From: Bradyrhizobium sp. CB2312
GTDB lineage: Bacteria; Pseudomonadota; Alphaproteobacteria; Rhizobiales; Xanthobacteraceae
DNA length: 64,000 nucleotides
Direction of reading: 5' to 3'
Assembly (NCBI RefSeq): GCF_029714425.1
Contig: NZ_CP121668.1
Span: 4,981,501 to 5,045,500 of the forward strand
Shown in pieces: positions 22,268 through 33,605 of the stretch; position 1 is the first letter of the stretch; each line of letters opens with the position of its first letter. The notes under the pieces were generated by a model. The model saw nothing but the letters and a program-made list of their open reading frames with translations. It did not search any database and had not been told where the DNA came from. The translations under genes were made by a program, and so were the position numbers.

Positions 22268-24937
22268 TCAGTTCGCCTCCCGCCGGACCTCGCTCGGCAC
22301 GGGCTGCGGCGTTCCGGCCGGGGTCGGCAGGGCGACGGGGCGCAGGCCAATCAGCTCGGCGGTGCGGATCGCGCTGTCGCGCCAGAACTGGAACGAGTTG
22401 ATGCGGCTGAGCTCGAGGATGGCGATCGCCACCGCCGCGAGGAACGGCAGGCTCTGCAGCACCAGCACGCCGGCGAAGATGTAGATCTCGGTGATCTGGC
22501 GGAAGCTGTTGGAGGCGACCAGCACGCCGGCGCCGACCAGCAGAAGGATGCCGATCACGGCTTCCCAGAACGCCTGGAACTCGATCGACATCCGCGACAG
22601 GCCGCCCTTGGAGGTGCGCGCGAAGGCGATGTGCTCGGTGATCAGGCCTTGCGCCACCGCGCGCGACACCGTCCATTGCACGCTCATCGCCGCGATCATG
22701 GCGCCCAGCATCTGGCCGGGTTTGATCGCGACGCGGGCGCGGTACATCGACAGGAAGTGCGCCAGCGAGACGATGAAGGCGCCGATGATCGGCAGCGTCA
22801 GGATCTTGTCGGGGATGGCGATGTCGGCAAAGGCGACGATCGGCACCCAGACGAGGTTGAGCAGCGCCACGACCACGCCGAGGCTTTCGGCGCCCAGCCA
22901 GTTCAGCCAGCCGAGGCCATATTCGCGCTTCTGATCGGGCGTCAGCCGGCTCTTGCCCGGCAGGAAGTGGCGCCAGTGCTTCTTGACGATCTGGAGGCCG
23001 CCATAGGCCCAGCGGTGACGCTGCTTCTTGAAGGCCTCGTAGGTGTCGGGGAGCAGGCCGCGACCATAGCGGTGGTTGGTGTAGTGTGAGACCCAGCCGA
23101 GCTCCTGGATCGCAAGGCCGAGATCGGAGTCCTCGCAGATCGTGTCGGACGACCAGCCGCCGGCCATGTCCATCGCGGCGCGGCGGATCAGGCACATCGT
23201 GCCGTGCACGATGACGGCGTTGACCTCGTTGCGCTGGACCATGCCGATGTCGAAGAAGCCGGCATATTCGCCGTTCATGATGTAGTGCATGATCGACAGG
23301 TCGCCGTCGCGATGCTCCTGCGGCGCCTGCACGAGGCCGACGCGCGGGTCGGCGAAAGCGGGCACGAGGTCCTTCAGCCAGTCGGGATCGACGACATAGT
23401 CGGCATCGATGATGCCGATGATCTCGGCATCGACGGCGGTGCGGTCCATCGCGATGCGCAGCGCACCGGCCTTGAAGCCCTGCACCTTCTCGGCGTTGAT
23501 GAACTTGAAGCGTTCACCGAGCGCGCGGCAATGGTCCTGGATCGGCTGCCAGAACGCGGGATCCGGCGTGTTGTTGATGATGACGACGCATTCGTAGTTC
23601 GGATAGTTCAGCCGCGACAGCGCATCGAGCGTCTGCTTCATCATCTCCACCGGCTCGAAATAGGCCGGAATGTGGATCGAGACCTTCGGGTAGTAATTCT
23701 CAGGCACGTTCTCGGTCGGCTTGCCCTTGGTGAGCAGCCGTTGCGGCGGCCGGCCGAAAGCGACGGCCGCGATCTCGTCGATGCGCGCCATCGCGATGAG
23801 GACGAGCGGAACGAGGAGGATCATGCCGAGCGTCAGCGCGAAGGCCGAGCCGAAGATGAAATAGTGGCTGTTCCAGAACGCGAACACGGTCGCGGTCCAG
23901 GCACCGACGCCGTTGGCGGTCGCCGACAGCAGGAAGGCCTGCTTCGCGGTCGGCTTTTCAAGCCGCAGGATCGGCAGCGACAGCAGGATGCCGACCAGCA
24001 GCGCGATTCCCATCAGCTTCCAGTAGTCGGGATTCTCGACCGGGCCGGTCCAGGCGAATTTCGGCTCGCGGCTGGCGTCGAGGATGCCCCAGTACGGACC
24101 AACGCCGCCTTCGAAGTATTTCCAGGGCTGATCGATGGCTTCGACGATGTTGTATTCCATGCCGATGGCTTCGGCGCGGCTGACGAAGTTGCGCAAGGTC
24201 AGCGCCTGCTGGAACGGACCCGGATCGGCGTTGCGCAAATTGTAGCCCTGGCTCGGCCAGCCGAACTCGGCGATCACGATGCGCTTGCCGGGGAACAGGT
24301 TGCGCAAGAGATTGTAGCGATCGACGGCCTGGTCGACCGCCTGGTCGGAGCGGAAGTTTTCCCAATAGGGCAGCACGTGGGCGGCGATGAAGTCGACGTT
24401 GGAGGCAAGGTCGGGATTGTCGCGCCAGATGTTCCAGATCTCGCCTGTCGTGACGGGCACGCGGACGGCGCCCTTCACCTTCTTGATCATGTCGATGAGG
24501 TCTTCGACCTTCTGCTCGCCGCGGTAGATCACCTCGTTGCCGACCACGACGCCGACGACGTTGCTGTTCTTGCGGGCGAGCTCGATCGCGGCCTTGATCT
24601 CGCGCTCGTTGCGGTCCTTGTCCTTGTCGATCCAGGCGCCGACCGTGACCTTGAGGCCGAACTCGGCCGCGATCGGCGGTACCAGTTCCACGCCGCCGGT
24701 GGACGAATAGAGGCGGATCGCGCGCGTCATGGTCGACAGCGTCTTCAGGTCGGCGCGGATTTTCTCGATGGTCGGGATGTTGTCGATATCGGGGTGAGCC
24801 GAGCCCTCGAACGGCGCATAAGACACGCTCGGCAGGAGGCCTTTGAAGTCGGGTGCGGGCTCCCTGTCGCGCAAGACTCCCCACAGCCCCGCGTGAAGCA
24901 CGGACACAAGCAACAGAACGGCGGCGACAACGCGCAT
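22268..24937 (-). CDS. ndvB: beta-1,3-glucan synthase NdvB (cyclic beta-glucan)
   Basis: An 889-residue inner-membrane protein with two enzymatic parts. The periplasmic GH17-like N-domain (residues ~35-300, VGNEVIYRG and IAEFGWPSQG carry the two glutamates) is followed by membrane helices. A GT2 glycosyltransferase domain follows with DXD (IIDADYV near residue 507), ED (CEDSDLG near 602) and QRHRW near 640, then more helices. This matches the Bradyrhizobium enzyme that polymerises UDP-glucose into the osmoregulated, symbiosis-relevant cyclic beta-glucan. It is downstream of ndvD and divergent from ndvC. Stop and tail reach the tRNA-like hairpin. Confidence 0.92.
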   Translation of the reverse strand: MRVVAAVLLLVSVLHAGLWGVLRDREPAPDFKGLLPSVSYAPFEGSAHPDIDNIPTIEKIRADLKTLSTMTRAIRLYSSTGGVELVPPIAAEFGLKVTVGAWIDKDKDRNEREIKAAIELARKNSNVVGVVVGNEVIYRGEQKVEDLIDMIKKVKGAVRVPVTTGEIWNIWRDNPDLASNVDFIAAHVLPYWENFRSDQAVDQAVDRYNLLRNLFPGKRIVIAEFGWPSQGYNLRNADPGPFQQALTLRNFVSRAEAIGMEYNIVEAIDQPWKYFEGGVGPYWGILDASREPKFAWTGPVENPDYWKLMGIALLVGILLSLPILRLEKPTAKQAFLLSATANGVGAWTATVFAFWNSHYFIFGSAFALTLGMILLVPLVLIAMARIDEIAAVAFGRPPQRLLTKGKPTENVPENYYPKVSIHIPAYFEPVEMMKQTLDALSRLNYPNYECVVIINNTPDPAFWQPIQDHCRALGERFKFINAEKVQGFKAGALRIAMDRTAVDAEIIGIIDADYVVDPDWLKDLVPAFADPRVGLVQAPQEHRDGDLSIMHYIMNGEYAGFFDIGMVQRNEVNAVIVHGTMCLIRRAAMDMAGGWSSDTICEDSDLGLAIQELGWVSHYTNHRYGRGLLPDTYEAFKKQRHRWAYGGLQIVKKHWRHFLPGKSRLTPDQKREYGLGWLNWLGAESLGVVVALLNLVWVPIVAFADIAIPDKILTLPIIGAFIVSLAHFLSMYRARVAIKPGQMLGAMIAAMSVQWTVSRAVAQGLITEHIAFARTSKGGLSRMSIEFQAFWEAVIGILLLVGAGVLVASNSFRQITEIYIFAGVLVLQSLPFLAAVAIAILELSRINSFQFWRDSAIRTAELIGLRPVALPTPAGTPQPVPSEVRREAN

Positions 24938-25155
24938 CGCGGCTAAACCAAAAGGGGCTGAGGTGGCAGGGAAGCGGATCCGACCCCGAGATCCGACCGA
25001 GTCCGCGGCAAATGGAGCATACCTCTGCCGCGCGGTTTCACAACTGTCATGGCCTCATGTCCTTATGAGGGCATGGCCTTTTCAGGAAATGCGCGGCAGT
25101 GCCAACCGTTTCTCTGGACGATCGTTCCTGAACGGCGGCTGAAGGTGCCTTCCGA

Positions 25156-25752
25156 CTATTTCTGCGGCGCCGGTGCCGGGCTTGCCGCAGGCGAGGGGCT
25201 CGCGGCTGGCTGCGGAGCCTGCGAATTGCCTGACGTCGCCGCCGCCGGCTGGGAGGCCGCGGCCGCCGCCTGCTGCGGCTGGGACGCCGGGTTGATCCAG
25301 CAGGCATGCACGCGGCTGTCCAGGGTCTCGGCGACCTTGGGATCGATCTGTCCCCCGAACCGGGTCAGGCAGCGGAAGGCGGCCTGGATGTGGCCGCCGG
25401 GGCAGCCGAAGCGGTCGTAGAGGTCGAGATGGCGGAACGCGGTATCGAGGTCATCCCGCCACATCAGCCGCACCACGCGCCGGCCGAGCCAGACGCATTC
25501 GGGATTGCCGGCCGGGCCGTTGATGACCTGGGCGGCTTCGGCGAACTCGTCGGTGCGGCGCTGGTTCTGGGCGGCGTCCTTGGCGGCTGCGTCGGCGGGC
25601 TGGGCGGCGGCTTTGCCCTGGTCCGGAGCCGGCGCGCCGCTCTGGGCGAAGGCGCCACCGAAACCGACCATGACGACCAGGGAGGAAGCGGCCAAGGTGG
25701 CGGCGAACTGCCGCAGGACCGCATTTCGTAACTGACGCACCCGTTGCCGCAT
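25156..25752 (-). CDS. ndvD: cyclic beta-glucan biosynthesis protein NdvD
   Basis: 198 residues. One N-terminal hydrophobic segment (ATLAASSLVVMVGFGGAFAQ) acts as anchor or signal. A Cys-containing core (NPECVWLGRRVVRLMWRDDLDTAFRHLDLYDRFGCPGGHIQAAFRCLTRFG) is flanked by Ala/Pro/Gln-rich disordered ends. Its place between ndvB and ndvC matches the B. japonicum ndvD gene, which is needed for beta-glucan synthesis and effective nodulation. No enzymatic motif is visible, so it may be an accessory or assembly factor. The reported product is somewhat larger, so an upstream start is possible. Confidence 0.82.
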   Translation of the reverse strand: MRQRVRQLRNAVLRQFAATLAASSLVVMVGFGGAFAQSGAPAPDQGKAAAQPADAAAKDAAQNQRRTDEFAEAAQVINGPAGNPECVWLGRRVVRLMWRDDLDTAFRHLDLYDRFGCPGGHIQAAFRCLTRFGGQIDPKVAETLDSRVHACWINPASQPQQAAAAASQPAAATSGNSQAPQPAASPSPAASPAPAPQK

Positions 25753-25974
25753 GAATTCCCCAATTTCTCCGCTGACCGCCCGCGTCAGGATCCCGCGGAC
25801 GCGCCGGTGATGGCGTCCAAATGGGTCTCCAATGCGGCGGAAAAGTCCCGCCGAGTCCCATGACCTGTATTTCGAATTTTGTCCAGCAAAGTCACGATCC
25901 TAGGCCCCGGTCGAACGGCTGCAGGTAAATTCCTTGGGGGCGCGGGGGATCCACCCGGAGTGCCCCCTTGGCAG

Positions 25975-27639
25975 ATGGCGTGCGAGCAGGTAATCGACGG
26001 CCCTTCGCGGAGGACGGAACAAATTTCTCTTCGTACGCCACTGGCGCTTCTGCTCGTTTCACTGGGTGTGATTGCTGCCGTGTGGTGGTGGCTGGCCACG
26101 CCGATCACGCTCGCGCGCGCCCCGATCGATCCCGCCGAGAAGGTTCAATGCGTCTCCTACGCGCCGTTCCGCGGCGAGCAGTCGCCACTGAACGCCTGGA
26201 CCCATATCGAGGCCGATCAGATCGAGCAGGACCTGCGCCAGCTCAAGGAGATCACCGACTGCGTCCGCACCTATTCGATGGAGAACGGGCTCGACCAGGT
26301 GCCGGCGATCGCCGCCAAGGTCGGCGGCATCAAGGTGCTGCAGGGCATCTGGCTGTCCAGCAACCGCACCAAGAATTTCGAGCAGGCATCGCTCGCCGTC
26401 CGTCTCACCAAGCAATTCCCTGAGGTCATCACCGCGGTCATCGTCGGCAACGAGGTGCTGCTGCGCGGCGAGATGACGACGGCGGACCTCGTCTCCATCA
26501 TCCGTGCGGTGAAGGCGCAGGTCAGCGTGCCCGTCACTTATGCCGACGTCTGGGAGTTCTGGCTGAAGAACCGCGAGGTCTATGACGCCGTGGATTTCGT
26601 CACGATCCACATCCTGCCCTATTGGGAGGATTTCCCGGTCAAGGCGAAATTCGCAGCCGCCCATGTCGAGACGATCCGCGAGCGCATGGCGGTGGCGTTT
26701 CCGGGCAAGGAAATCCTGATCGGCGAGACCGGCTGGCCGAGCGAAGGCCGCATGCGCGACGGCGCGCTGCCCTCGCGCACCAACCAGGCGCGCGTCGTCT
26801 CGGAAATCCTCAGCCTCGCAAAGGCGCAGAAATTCCGCGTCAATCTGATCGAGTCCTACGACCAGCCCTGGAAGCGCAAGCTGGAAGGCACCGTCGGCGG
26901 CTATTGGGGCCTCTATGACTCGGTGCGGAGGAACCTGAAATATCCGCCGGGCCAGCCGATCAGCAATTTCCCGTACTGGAAATGGTACATGGGCGCGGGC
27001 ATGGGCCTGTCCGTGCTGGTGTTCGCGGTGGCGTTGATCACGCTGCGGCGGCGGCCGTGGACGCCGCGCTTCTCGGCCTGGCTCGGCGTCGCCATCTCGG
27101 CCACATCTGCGGGCATCCTGCTCGGGATCGGCGCCGACAAGATGTATTACGAGAGTTACGGCATCGGCGGCTGGCTGCATTGGGGTGCGCTGCTGCTCGC
27201 CGGCATCCTGTCGCCGATCTTCTGCGCGCAGGCGATGGTGATCGGGCGGAGCCTGCCGACCTTCCTCGATCTGCTCGGCCCGCGCGAGGGGCGGAAATGG
27301 TCGAAGCTGACGGCGGTGCTGGGTCTCACGCTGGCGCTGACGGCGGTGATCGCGGCGCAGACCGCGCTCGCCTTCGTATTCGACCCGCGCTACCACGACT
27401 TCCCTTACGCCTCGCTGACGATGGCGGTGGTGCCGTTCGCGCTGTTGATGCTGAACCGGCCGCAGATCGGCCAGCGTCCGATCGCGGAAGCGGTGTTCGC
27501 AGGCGTGCTCGCGCTCTCGGCGGTCTATGTGCTGTTCAACGAGGGCCGCGAGAACTGGCAGTCGCTGTGGACCTGCGCGATCTATCTCTTGTTCGCGCTC
27601 ACGCTGTGGCGGGCGCGGGCCGAGCAAATCCAAGAATGA
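25975..27639 (+). CDS. ndvC: beta-1,6-glucan synthase / transglucosylase NdvC
   Basis: 554 residues from ATG 25975 (about 61 kDa, close to the known 62-kDa NdvC). A signal-anchor (PLALLLVSLGVIAAVWWWL) is followed by a GH17-type domain (residues ~60-350). Its acid/base and nucleophile glutamates are in VGNEVLLRGE and IGETGWPSEG. C-terminal membrane helices follow. The domain is homologous to the N-part of NdvB. It adds the beta-1,6 linkages of the cyclic glucan. A longer frame from 25879 exists but its first 32 residues look non-coding. The 3' end overlaps the convergent gene by 41 bases. Confidence 0.9.
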   Translation: MACEQVIDGPSRRTEQISLRTPLALLLVSLGVIAAVWWWLATPITLARAPIDPAEKVQCVSYAPFRGEQSPLNAWTHIEADQIEQDLRQLKEITDCVRTYSMENGLDQVPAIAAKVGGIKVLQGIWLSSNRTKNFEQASLAVRLTKQFPEVITAVIVGNEVLLRGEMTTADLVSIIRAVKAQVSVPVTYADVWEFWLKNREVYDAVDFVTIHILPYWEDFPVKAKFAAAHVETIRERMAVAFPGKEILIGETGWPSEGRMRDGALPSRTNQARVVSEILSLAKAQKFRVNLIESYDQPWKRKLEGTVGGYWGLYDSVRRNLKYPPGQPISNFPYWKWYMGAGMGLSVLVFAVALITLRRRPWTPRFSAWLGVAISATSAGILLGIGADKMYYESYGIGGWLHWGALLLAGILSPIFCAQAMVIGRSLPTFLDLLGPREGRKWSKLTAVLGLTLALTAVIAAQTALAFVFDPRYHDFPYASLTMAVVPFALLMLNRPQIGQRPIAEAVFAGVLALSAVYVLFNEGRENWQSLWTCAIYLLFALTLWRARAEQIQE

Positions 27640-27979
27640 GCAGGCCGATCGCAAGGCCCGACAGCACGACATTGTAGAGCACGATGCCGAGCCCGGCGGC
27701 GATGATGCCGACGGTGAGCAGCACGATCGACGGTCGCATCAGGTTCAGCGTCGCCGCCACCAGCGCGACGATCCCGAACACCGAATTCTTGAACAGCACG
27801 GTCGCGACCGAACGCGCCTTGCAGATCAGCGTCTGCAGGCCGGCGTCGCAGGCAAGCCCGACGGTCGAGAGCTCGATCCCGAGATAGCGCAGATAGAGCG
27901 CGTAGCCGACCGATGCGAAGCCGACCACGATCAGGAACTGGACCTGGTAGGGCGTGAGGCGAAAAGGCTTTTTTGTCAT
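27599..27979 (-). CDS. small polytopic membrane protein
   Basis: 126 residues with four hydrophobic segments (FLIVVGFASVGYALYLRYL, FKNSVFGIVALVAATLNLM, SIVLLTVGIIAAGLGIVLY, VVLSGLAIGLLILGFA) and a CDAGLQTLIC loop whose two cysteines lie periplasmically, likely as a disulfide. It is convergent with ndvC, sharing 41 bases, so antisense pairing of the transcripts is possible. The start at ATG 27979 was chosen over much longer upstream frames that lie antisense to other genes. Function unknown. Confidence 0.75.
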   Translation of the reverse strand: MTKKPFRLTPYQVQFLIVVGFASVGYALYLRYLGIELSTVGLACDAGLQTLICKARSVATVLFKNSVFGIVALVAATLNLMRPSIVLLTVGIIAAGLGIVLYNVVLSGLAIGLLILGFARPAPATA

Positions 27980-28080
27980 GGGCGCAATATGGTCGGGATG
28001 AAGGGAGGGGGCAACAGGGGAGAGCCGGGTTTCCTGCGAATTGACGCAAGGATCTCCGGCCAAATCAATTGGCGAGATGC

Positions 28081-29487
28081 CTACCGCCTGAAGAACGACG
28101 ACAATGTCGATCCTGCCGACGCGGTCTCCGGCTTTGCCTGAGCCGTTGGCTGGGGCGCCGCAGGGGCAGGCGCGGGCTCCTCGCGCTTCGACGAGCGTTT
28201 TGAGGAGTAGCTGCGGCGGTGCTTCTCCGGCTTGGCGGCCGGTGCGGGAGCAGGGGCGGTCTCGGCTTGGGGGACGCCCTCCTGGTTCTTCTCGGAGTTT
28301 TTCTCCTGGACCCGGTCCTGAGATTTCTCCTGTCCCTTTTCTTGTCCCTTCTCTTGTCCCTTCTCTTGTCCCTTCTCTTGCCCTTTGTCCGAACCGCCGC
28401 GCATCGACAGCCGCTGGCCGTCGAACACGGTGGTCTCGCAATGACGGTCGTTTTCGGTGAGGCCCGCGCAGAGCTTTGCGGCGGCGGCGGCGTTGATCAG
28501 CGGGCCGGCCCCGAGGCGAAGCTGCATGCCGAGGCCGCTGCTGCCTTCCTTGATCATGATGATCGGTCGCAGGCCCGCCACTTCCGGGTTGGTCTTGGTC
28601 ACGCCGCGCCAGAGCGCGCGCAGGCCGTCGATCGAATTGGCGCCGCCGAGGTCAATCGCAAAGCGCGTCTGCTGGACCGCGATCGCCGGCGCCTCGCTCT
28701 CGGTAGCTTCCGGCGGCTTGGCTGACGCGGCCGCGACCTCGGTCGGGACGGGCGCTGGCTCGGTCTTCTTCTCGGCGGCCTTCTCGGTCGCCTCGGGCTG
28801 CATCAATTTCGATGCAGCCGGATCGGGCGGCGCCATGATCGACTTGGACGGCACCAGCGGAATCGCCGGCAACGCCGAATTCGCCGGCGCCTGCTGGACC
28901 AGCGAGGCGGCGGCCGCGGTCTGCGGCGGCGGGCTTGCCGGTTCCTTGGCAGCTTCCTTCTGAGTGTCCTTCGAGGTGTCCCTGGACGCCTCGGTGCGCG
29001 GCTTGTCACTGCCGGGGGCCGGCGTCGAGGCGACCGGCGCGACGCTCGGGGCCGCGGGTGCGGCGTCCTGGGGCTTTGCCGCCTGCGGCGTCGCGGCGGT
29101 CTGCCTGGCGATGGCGCCGGTGACGGAATCGAGCCCTTGCTCGAGCACGGTGACGCGTGAATAGAGCCGGTCGCGATCGGTGTTCAGCGTCTCGATGGCG
29201 GCGGCGAGCCGGCGCGCCTCGTTCTGGCTCTCCTTGGTCAGCAGCTGGAGCCGGTCGGCCTGGCGGGCGAGATCGGCGGAGGCGACCTGATCGCGCCGCC
29301 AGCCGAGCTGGGCCTGATTGGCCATCACCGCCACCACGACGGCGCCGACGGCCGCCACGCCCCACGTGCCCAGCCGCCACATCATGCTGCGATCGACTGT
29401 GCTTTCCTCGGCCAGAAGTCCGGAGAACAGCCCGCCGGTCTCCTTGGTGCCGAAGGCATCCGCCAGTGGGTCGGAATCCTTTGCCAT
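28081..29487 (-). CDS. membrane-anchored SPOR-like protein with KGQE repeats
   Basis: 468 residues. A cytosolic N-tail with one membrane helix (GTWGVAAVGAVVVAVMANQ) is followed by a coiled coil (residues ~65-125), then a long Pro/Ala/Glu-rich region. A globular domain near residues 270-355 (RFAIDLGGANSIDGLRALWRGV) resembles a SPOR-type peptidoglycan-associated fold. A five-fold KGQE tandem is followed by a basic tail. Location is likely periplasmic, at the cell envelope. I chose ATG 29487 (MAKDSDPL) over ATG 29538. It is divergent from glmU, which supplies the peptidoglycan precursor. Confidence 0.75.
   Translation of the reverse strand: MAKDSDPLADAFGTKETGGLFSGLLAEESTVDRSMMWRLGTWGVAAVGAVVVAVMANQAQLGWRRDQVASADLARQADRLQLLTKESQNEARRLAAAIETLNTDRDRLYSRVTVLEQGLDSVTGAIARQTAATPQAAKPQDAAPAAPSVAPVASTPAPGSDKPRTEASRDTSKDTQKEAAKEPASPPPQTAAAASLVQQAPANSALPAIPLVPSKSIMAPPDPAASKLMQPEATEKAAEKKTEPAPVPTEVAAASAKPPEATESEAPAIAVQQTRFAIDLGGANSIDGLRALWRGVTKTNPEVAGLRPIIMIKEGSSGLGMQLRLGAGPLINAAAAAKLCAGLTENDRHCETTVFDGQRLSMRGGSDKGQEKGQEKGQEKGQEKGQEKSQDRVQEKNSEKNQEGVPQAETAPAPAPAAKPEKHRRSYSSKRSSKREEPAPAPAAPQPTAQAKPETASAGSTLSSFFRR
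28328..28390 (-). repeat. 12-bp tandem repeat encoding KGQE
   Basis: Five near-exact copies of CTTGTCCCTTCT (plus-strand reading), each coding Lys-Gly-Gln-Glu on the minus strand, with a degenerate sixth (KSQD). In-frame slippage would change the number of units without breaking the frame. Confidence 0.9.
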
Positions 29488-29655
29488 GAACGTTAAGTGC
29501 CCAGCCCCATCGGGCATCCCCGAATCAATGGGGAACATTAACAGGAAAACCCCGTCGCACTTGAATTCCGGGCGTTTGCGGAGGTAGCAAGGCGCCCATG
29601 AGGGCGGCTCGCCACCCGTCGCGCAATTGATTCGGCCATATCTGACAGGATTTCG

Positions 29656-31011
29656 ATGACCGCCCGCTCAAGCCTCACGATCGTGCTCGCCGCCGGCGAG
29701 GGCACGCGCATGCGATCGAGCCTGCCGAAAGTGCTGCATCCGGTCGCACATCAGACGCTGCTCGCCCACGTGCTCGCCGCCGCGCCCAAGGGAACCGGCA
29801 CCTCGCTCGCCGTCGTGATCGGCCCCGACCATCAGGCGGTCGCGGACGAGGCGAGGCGCATCAGGCCCGATGCGCTCACCTTCGTGCAGGCCGAGCGCCT
29901 CGGCACCGCGCATGCGGTGCTGGCGGCACGCGAGGCGATCGCGCGGGGCGTCGACGATCTCCTGATCGCGTTCGGCGACACGCCGCTGATCTCGGCCGAG
30001 ACGTTTGCGCGGCTGCGCGCGCCGCTGGCCAAGGGCGCTGCGATTGCCGGCCTCGGCTTCCGCGCCGCCGATCCCACCGGCTATGGCCGCTTCATCGTCG
30101 AGGGCGACCGCCTGGTCGCGATCCGCGAGCAGGCCGATGCCAGCGAGGAAGAACGCAAGATCGACCTGTGCAATGCCGGGCTGATGGCGATCGACGGACG
30201 CCGCGCGCTCGACATCCTCGGGCAGATCGGCAATGCCAATTCGAAGGGCGAATATTATCTCACCGACGCGGTCGACATCGTCCGCAAGCAGGGATGGGAG
30301 TCCGTCGTGATCGAGACCAGCGAAGACGAAGTGCGCGGCATCAACACCAAGGCACAGCTCGCCGAGGCCGAAGCCGTGATGCAGGCGCGGCTGCGCAAGG
30401 CCGCGATGGAGGCGGGCGTCACGCTGATCGCGCCGGAGACGGTTTATTTGTCGGCCGATACCGTGTTCGGCAAGGACGTGACCATCGAGCCGTTCGTGGT
30501 GATCGGCCCGGGCGTGTCGATCGCCGACGGCACGGTGATCCACTCGTTCTCGCACATCGTCGAGACCACGCTCGGCAAGAAGGTGTCGATCGGCCCCTAT
30601 GCGCGGCTTCGGCCCGGCACCTCGCTCGGCGACGGCGCGCGCATCGGTAATTTCGTGGAGGCCAAGGCCGCGACGCTGGAGGCCGGCGTCAAGGTCAATC
30701 ACCTCTCCTACATTGGCGATGCCACCGTCGGCGCCAATTCCAACATCGGCGCCGGCACCATCACCTGCAACTACGATGGCTTCAAGAAGCACAAGACAAT
30801 CATCGGGCAGGGCGCCTTCGTCGGCACCAATTCCTCGCTGGTTGCGCCGGTCAAGATCGGCAACGGCGCCTATATCGGCTCGGGCTCGGTGATCACGCGC
30901 GACGTGCCTGACGACGCCATGGCGCTCGAGCGCAGCCAGCAGACCATCCGGGAAGGCGGCGCGACGCGCTATCGCGAGATGAAGACCGGCGGCAAGAAAC
31001 CGGAGAAGTGA
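29656..31011 (+). CDS. glmU: bifunctional N-acetylglucosamine-1-phosphate uridyltransferase / glucosamine-1-phosphate acetyltransferase
   Basis: A 451-residue cytosolic enzyme that makes UDP-GlcNAc for peptidoglycan and lipopolysaccharide. The N-terminal pyrophosphorylase domain has [19 protein letters not shown] near residues 11-28. The C-terminal half is a left-handed beta helix of hexapeptide repeats with [17 protein letters not shown] near residues 360-376. Length fits the family. glmS follows, with two small genes between. Confidence 0.96.
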   Translation: MTARSSLTIVLAAGEGTRMRSSLPKVLHPVAHQTLLAHVLAAAPKGTGTSLAVVIGPDHQAVADEARRIRPDALTFVQAERLGTAHAVLAAREAIARGVDDLLIAFGDTPLISAETFARLRAPLAKGAAIAGLGFRAADPTGYGRFIVEGDRLVAIREQADASEEERKIDLCNAGLMAIDGRRALDILGQIGNANSKGEYYLTDAVDIVRKQGWESVVIETSEDEVRGINTKAQLAEAEAVMQARLRKAAMEAGVTLIAPETVYLSADTVFGKDVTIEPFVVIGPGVSIADGTVIHSFSHIVETTLGKKVSIGPYARLRPGTSLGDGARIGNFVEAKAATLEAGVKVNHLSYIGDATVGANSNIGAGTITCNYDGFKKHKTIIGQGAFVGTNSSLVAPVKIGNGAYIGSGSVITRDVPDDAMALERSQQTIREGGATRYREMKTGGKKPEK

Positions 31012-31058
31012 GCGGCCAAGTGCCGATCCCCGATCGGTGTTGTTGGGATTGCTCGCGC

Positions 31059-31448
31059 ATGGACGACAAGTTCATCAGCGATATGGTCACGTTCCTCGCC
31101 GAGAACGTCATCACGCCGCCGGGACGATGGATGCTGGAACAGTTCGGCGTTCGCCGCCCGCGTGAGCACGAGATCGCATCGCTATTCACCGGAATGGCGT
31201 TCTGGGCGCTCGTCGTTGTCCTCGTTTGTACCCTGGTGCTGGGATGGCGAGGCGCGCCGCTATTCGTCGTCGGCGAATTCGGAGAAGATCGCGCGGGTCA
31301 GGCGCCAGCCGCGCGGCTTGGCGCGCTTGGCCGGCTCGCCCTGCACATGCTTGACGAAGACGGGCTTGCTTTCCTTGCCGCGCATGGGGGGCGGCCAATG
31401 CGCAAGGTGCGTGCCCGAGGTCTCGCTGGCACGCAGATACAACGATGA
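31059..31448 (+). CDS. small membrane protein, 3' part antisense to the next gene
   Basis: The first ~70 residues look genuine: a helix (MDDKFISDMVTFLAENVITPPGRWMLEQF) and a membrane segment (LFTGMAFWALVVVLVCTLVLGW). From about 31260 the frame runs antisense through a minus-strand gene and loses coding character. The original stop was probably near 31262 and has been lost. The frame is 129 residues long. Whether it is expressed is uncertain. Confidence 0.5.
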   Translation: MDDKFISDMVTFLAENVITPPGRWMLEQFGVRRPREHEIASLFTGMAFWALVVVLVCTLVLGWRGAPLFVVGEFGEDRAGQAPAARLGALGRLALHMLDEDGLAFLAAHGGRPMRKVRARGLAGTQIQR

Positions 31449-31478
31449 CAGACCCTTGCGGTCGGATGAGCCTTTCAT
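31260..31478 (-). CDS. small basic protein of unknown function
   Basis: 72 residues from ATG 31478 (MKGSSDRKGLSSLYLRASETSGTHLAHW...RLTRAIFSEFADDE). The sequence is basic with a conserved-looking PPPMRGKESKPVFVKHVQGEPAKR middle. It resembles a small protein found widely in Bradyrhizobium. It is antisense to the 3' half of the gene at 31059-31448 and convergent with it. Function unknown. Confidence 0.6.
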   Translation of the reverse strand: MKGSSDRKGLSSLYLRASETSGTHLAHWPPPMRGKESKPVFVKHVQGEPAKRAKPRGWRLTRAIFSEFADDE

Positions 31479-31699
31479 GGCCTTGTTCTCCTGGCCGGAA
31501 TCGTTGGTCAAACTTATTGACAAGGAGTTAATGCGCGCGGTTAAAGGCCGGCCACATCGACGCAGGCGGAGGGCGCGCCGTCATCGGCTGCTGTCGCAAT
31601 CCGTCATAATTATTGAGTATCTGGTTCCTTAGGAACTTCGCTAGAAAACGGGCGCGTCGTTTAGGCGATTTTTCGACGATTTGGGGGATAGTGATCCGC

Positions 31700-33526
<1,827 letters not shown>

Positions 33527-33605
33527 GCAGAAGGGATCAGGCCGCACTCTTCCAAAACCTGCTAGAAGCCCCTAGCTTGTGTGCTGCGACCGACCTGGAA
33601 CCCGA

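Noticed and set aside
23204..24946. 580-residue plus-strand frame opposite ndvB
   Set aside because: Shadow of the ndvB coding sequence. The Val/Asp/His-rich composition and lack of domains confirm it.
26059..27672. 537-residue minus-strand frame opposite ndvC
   Set aside because: Shadow of ndvC. ndvC has clear GH17 motifs.
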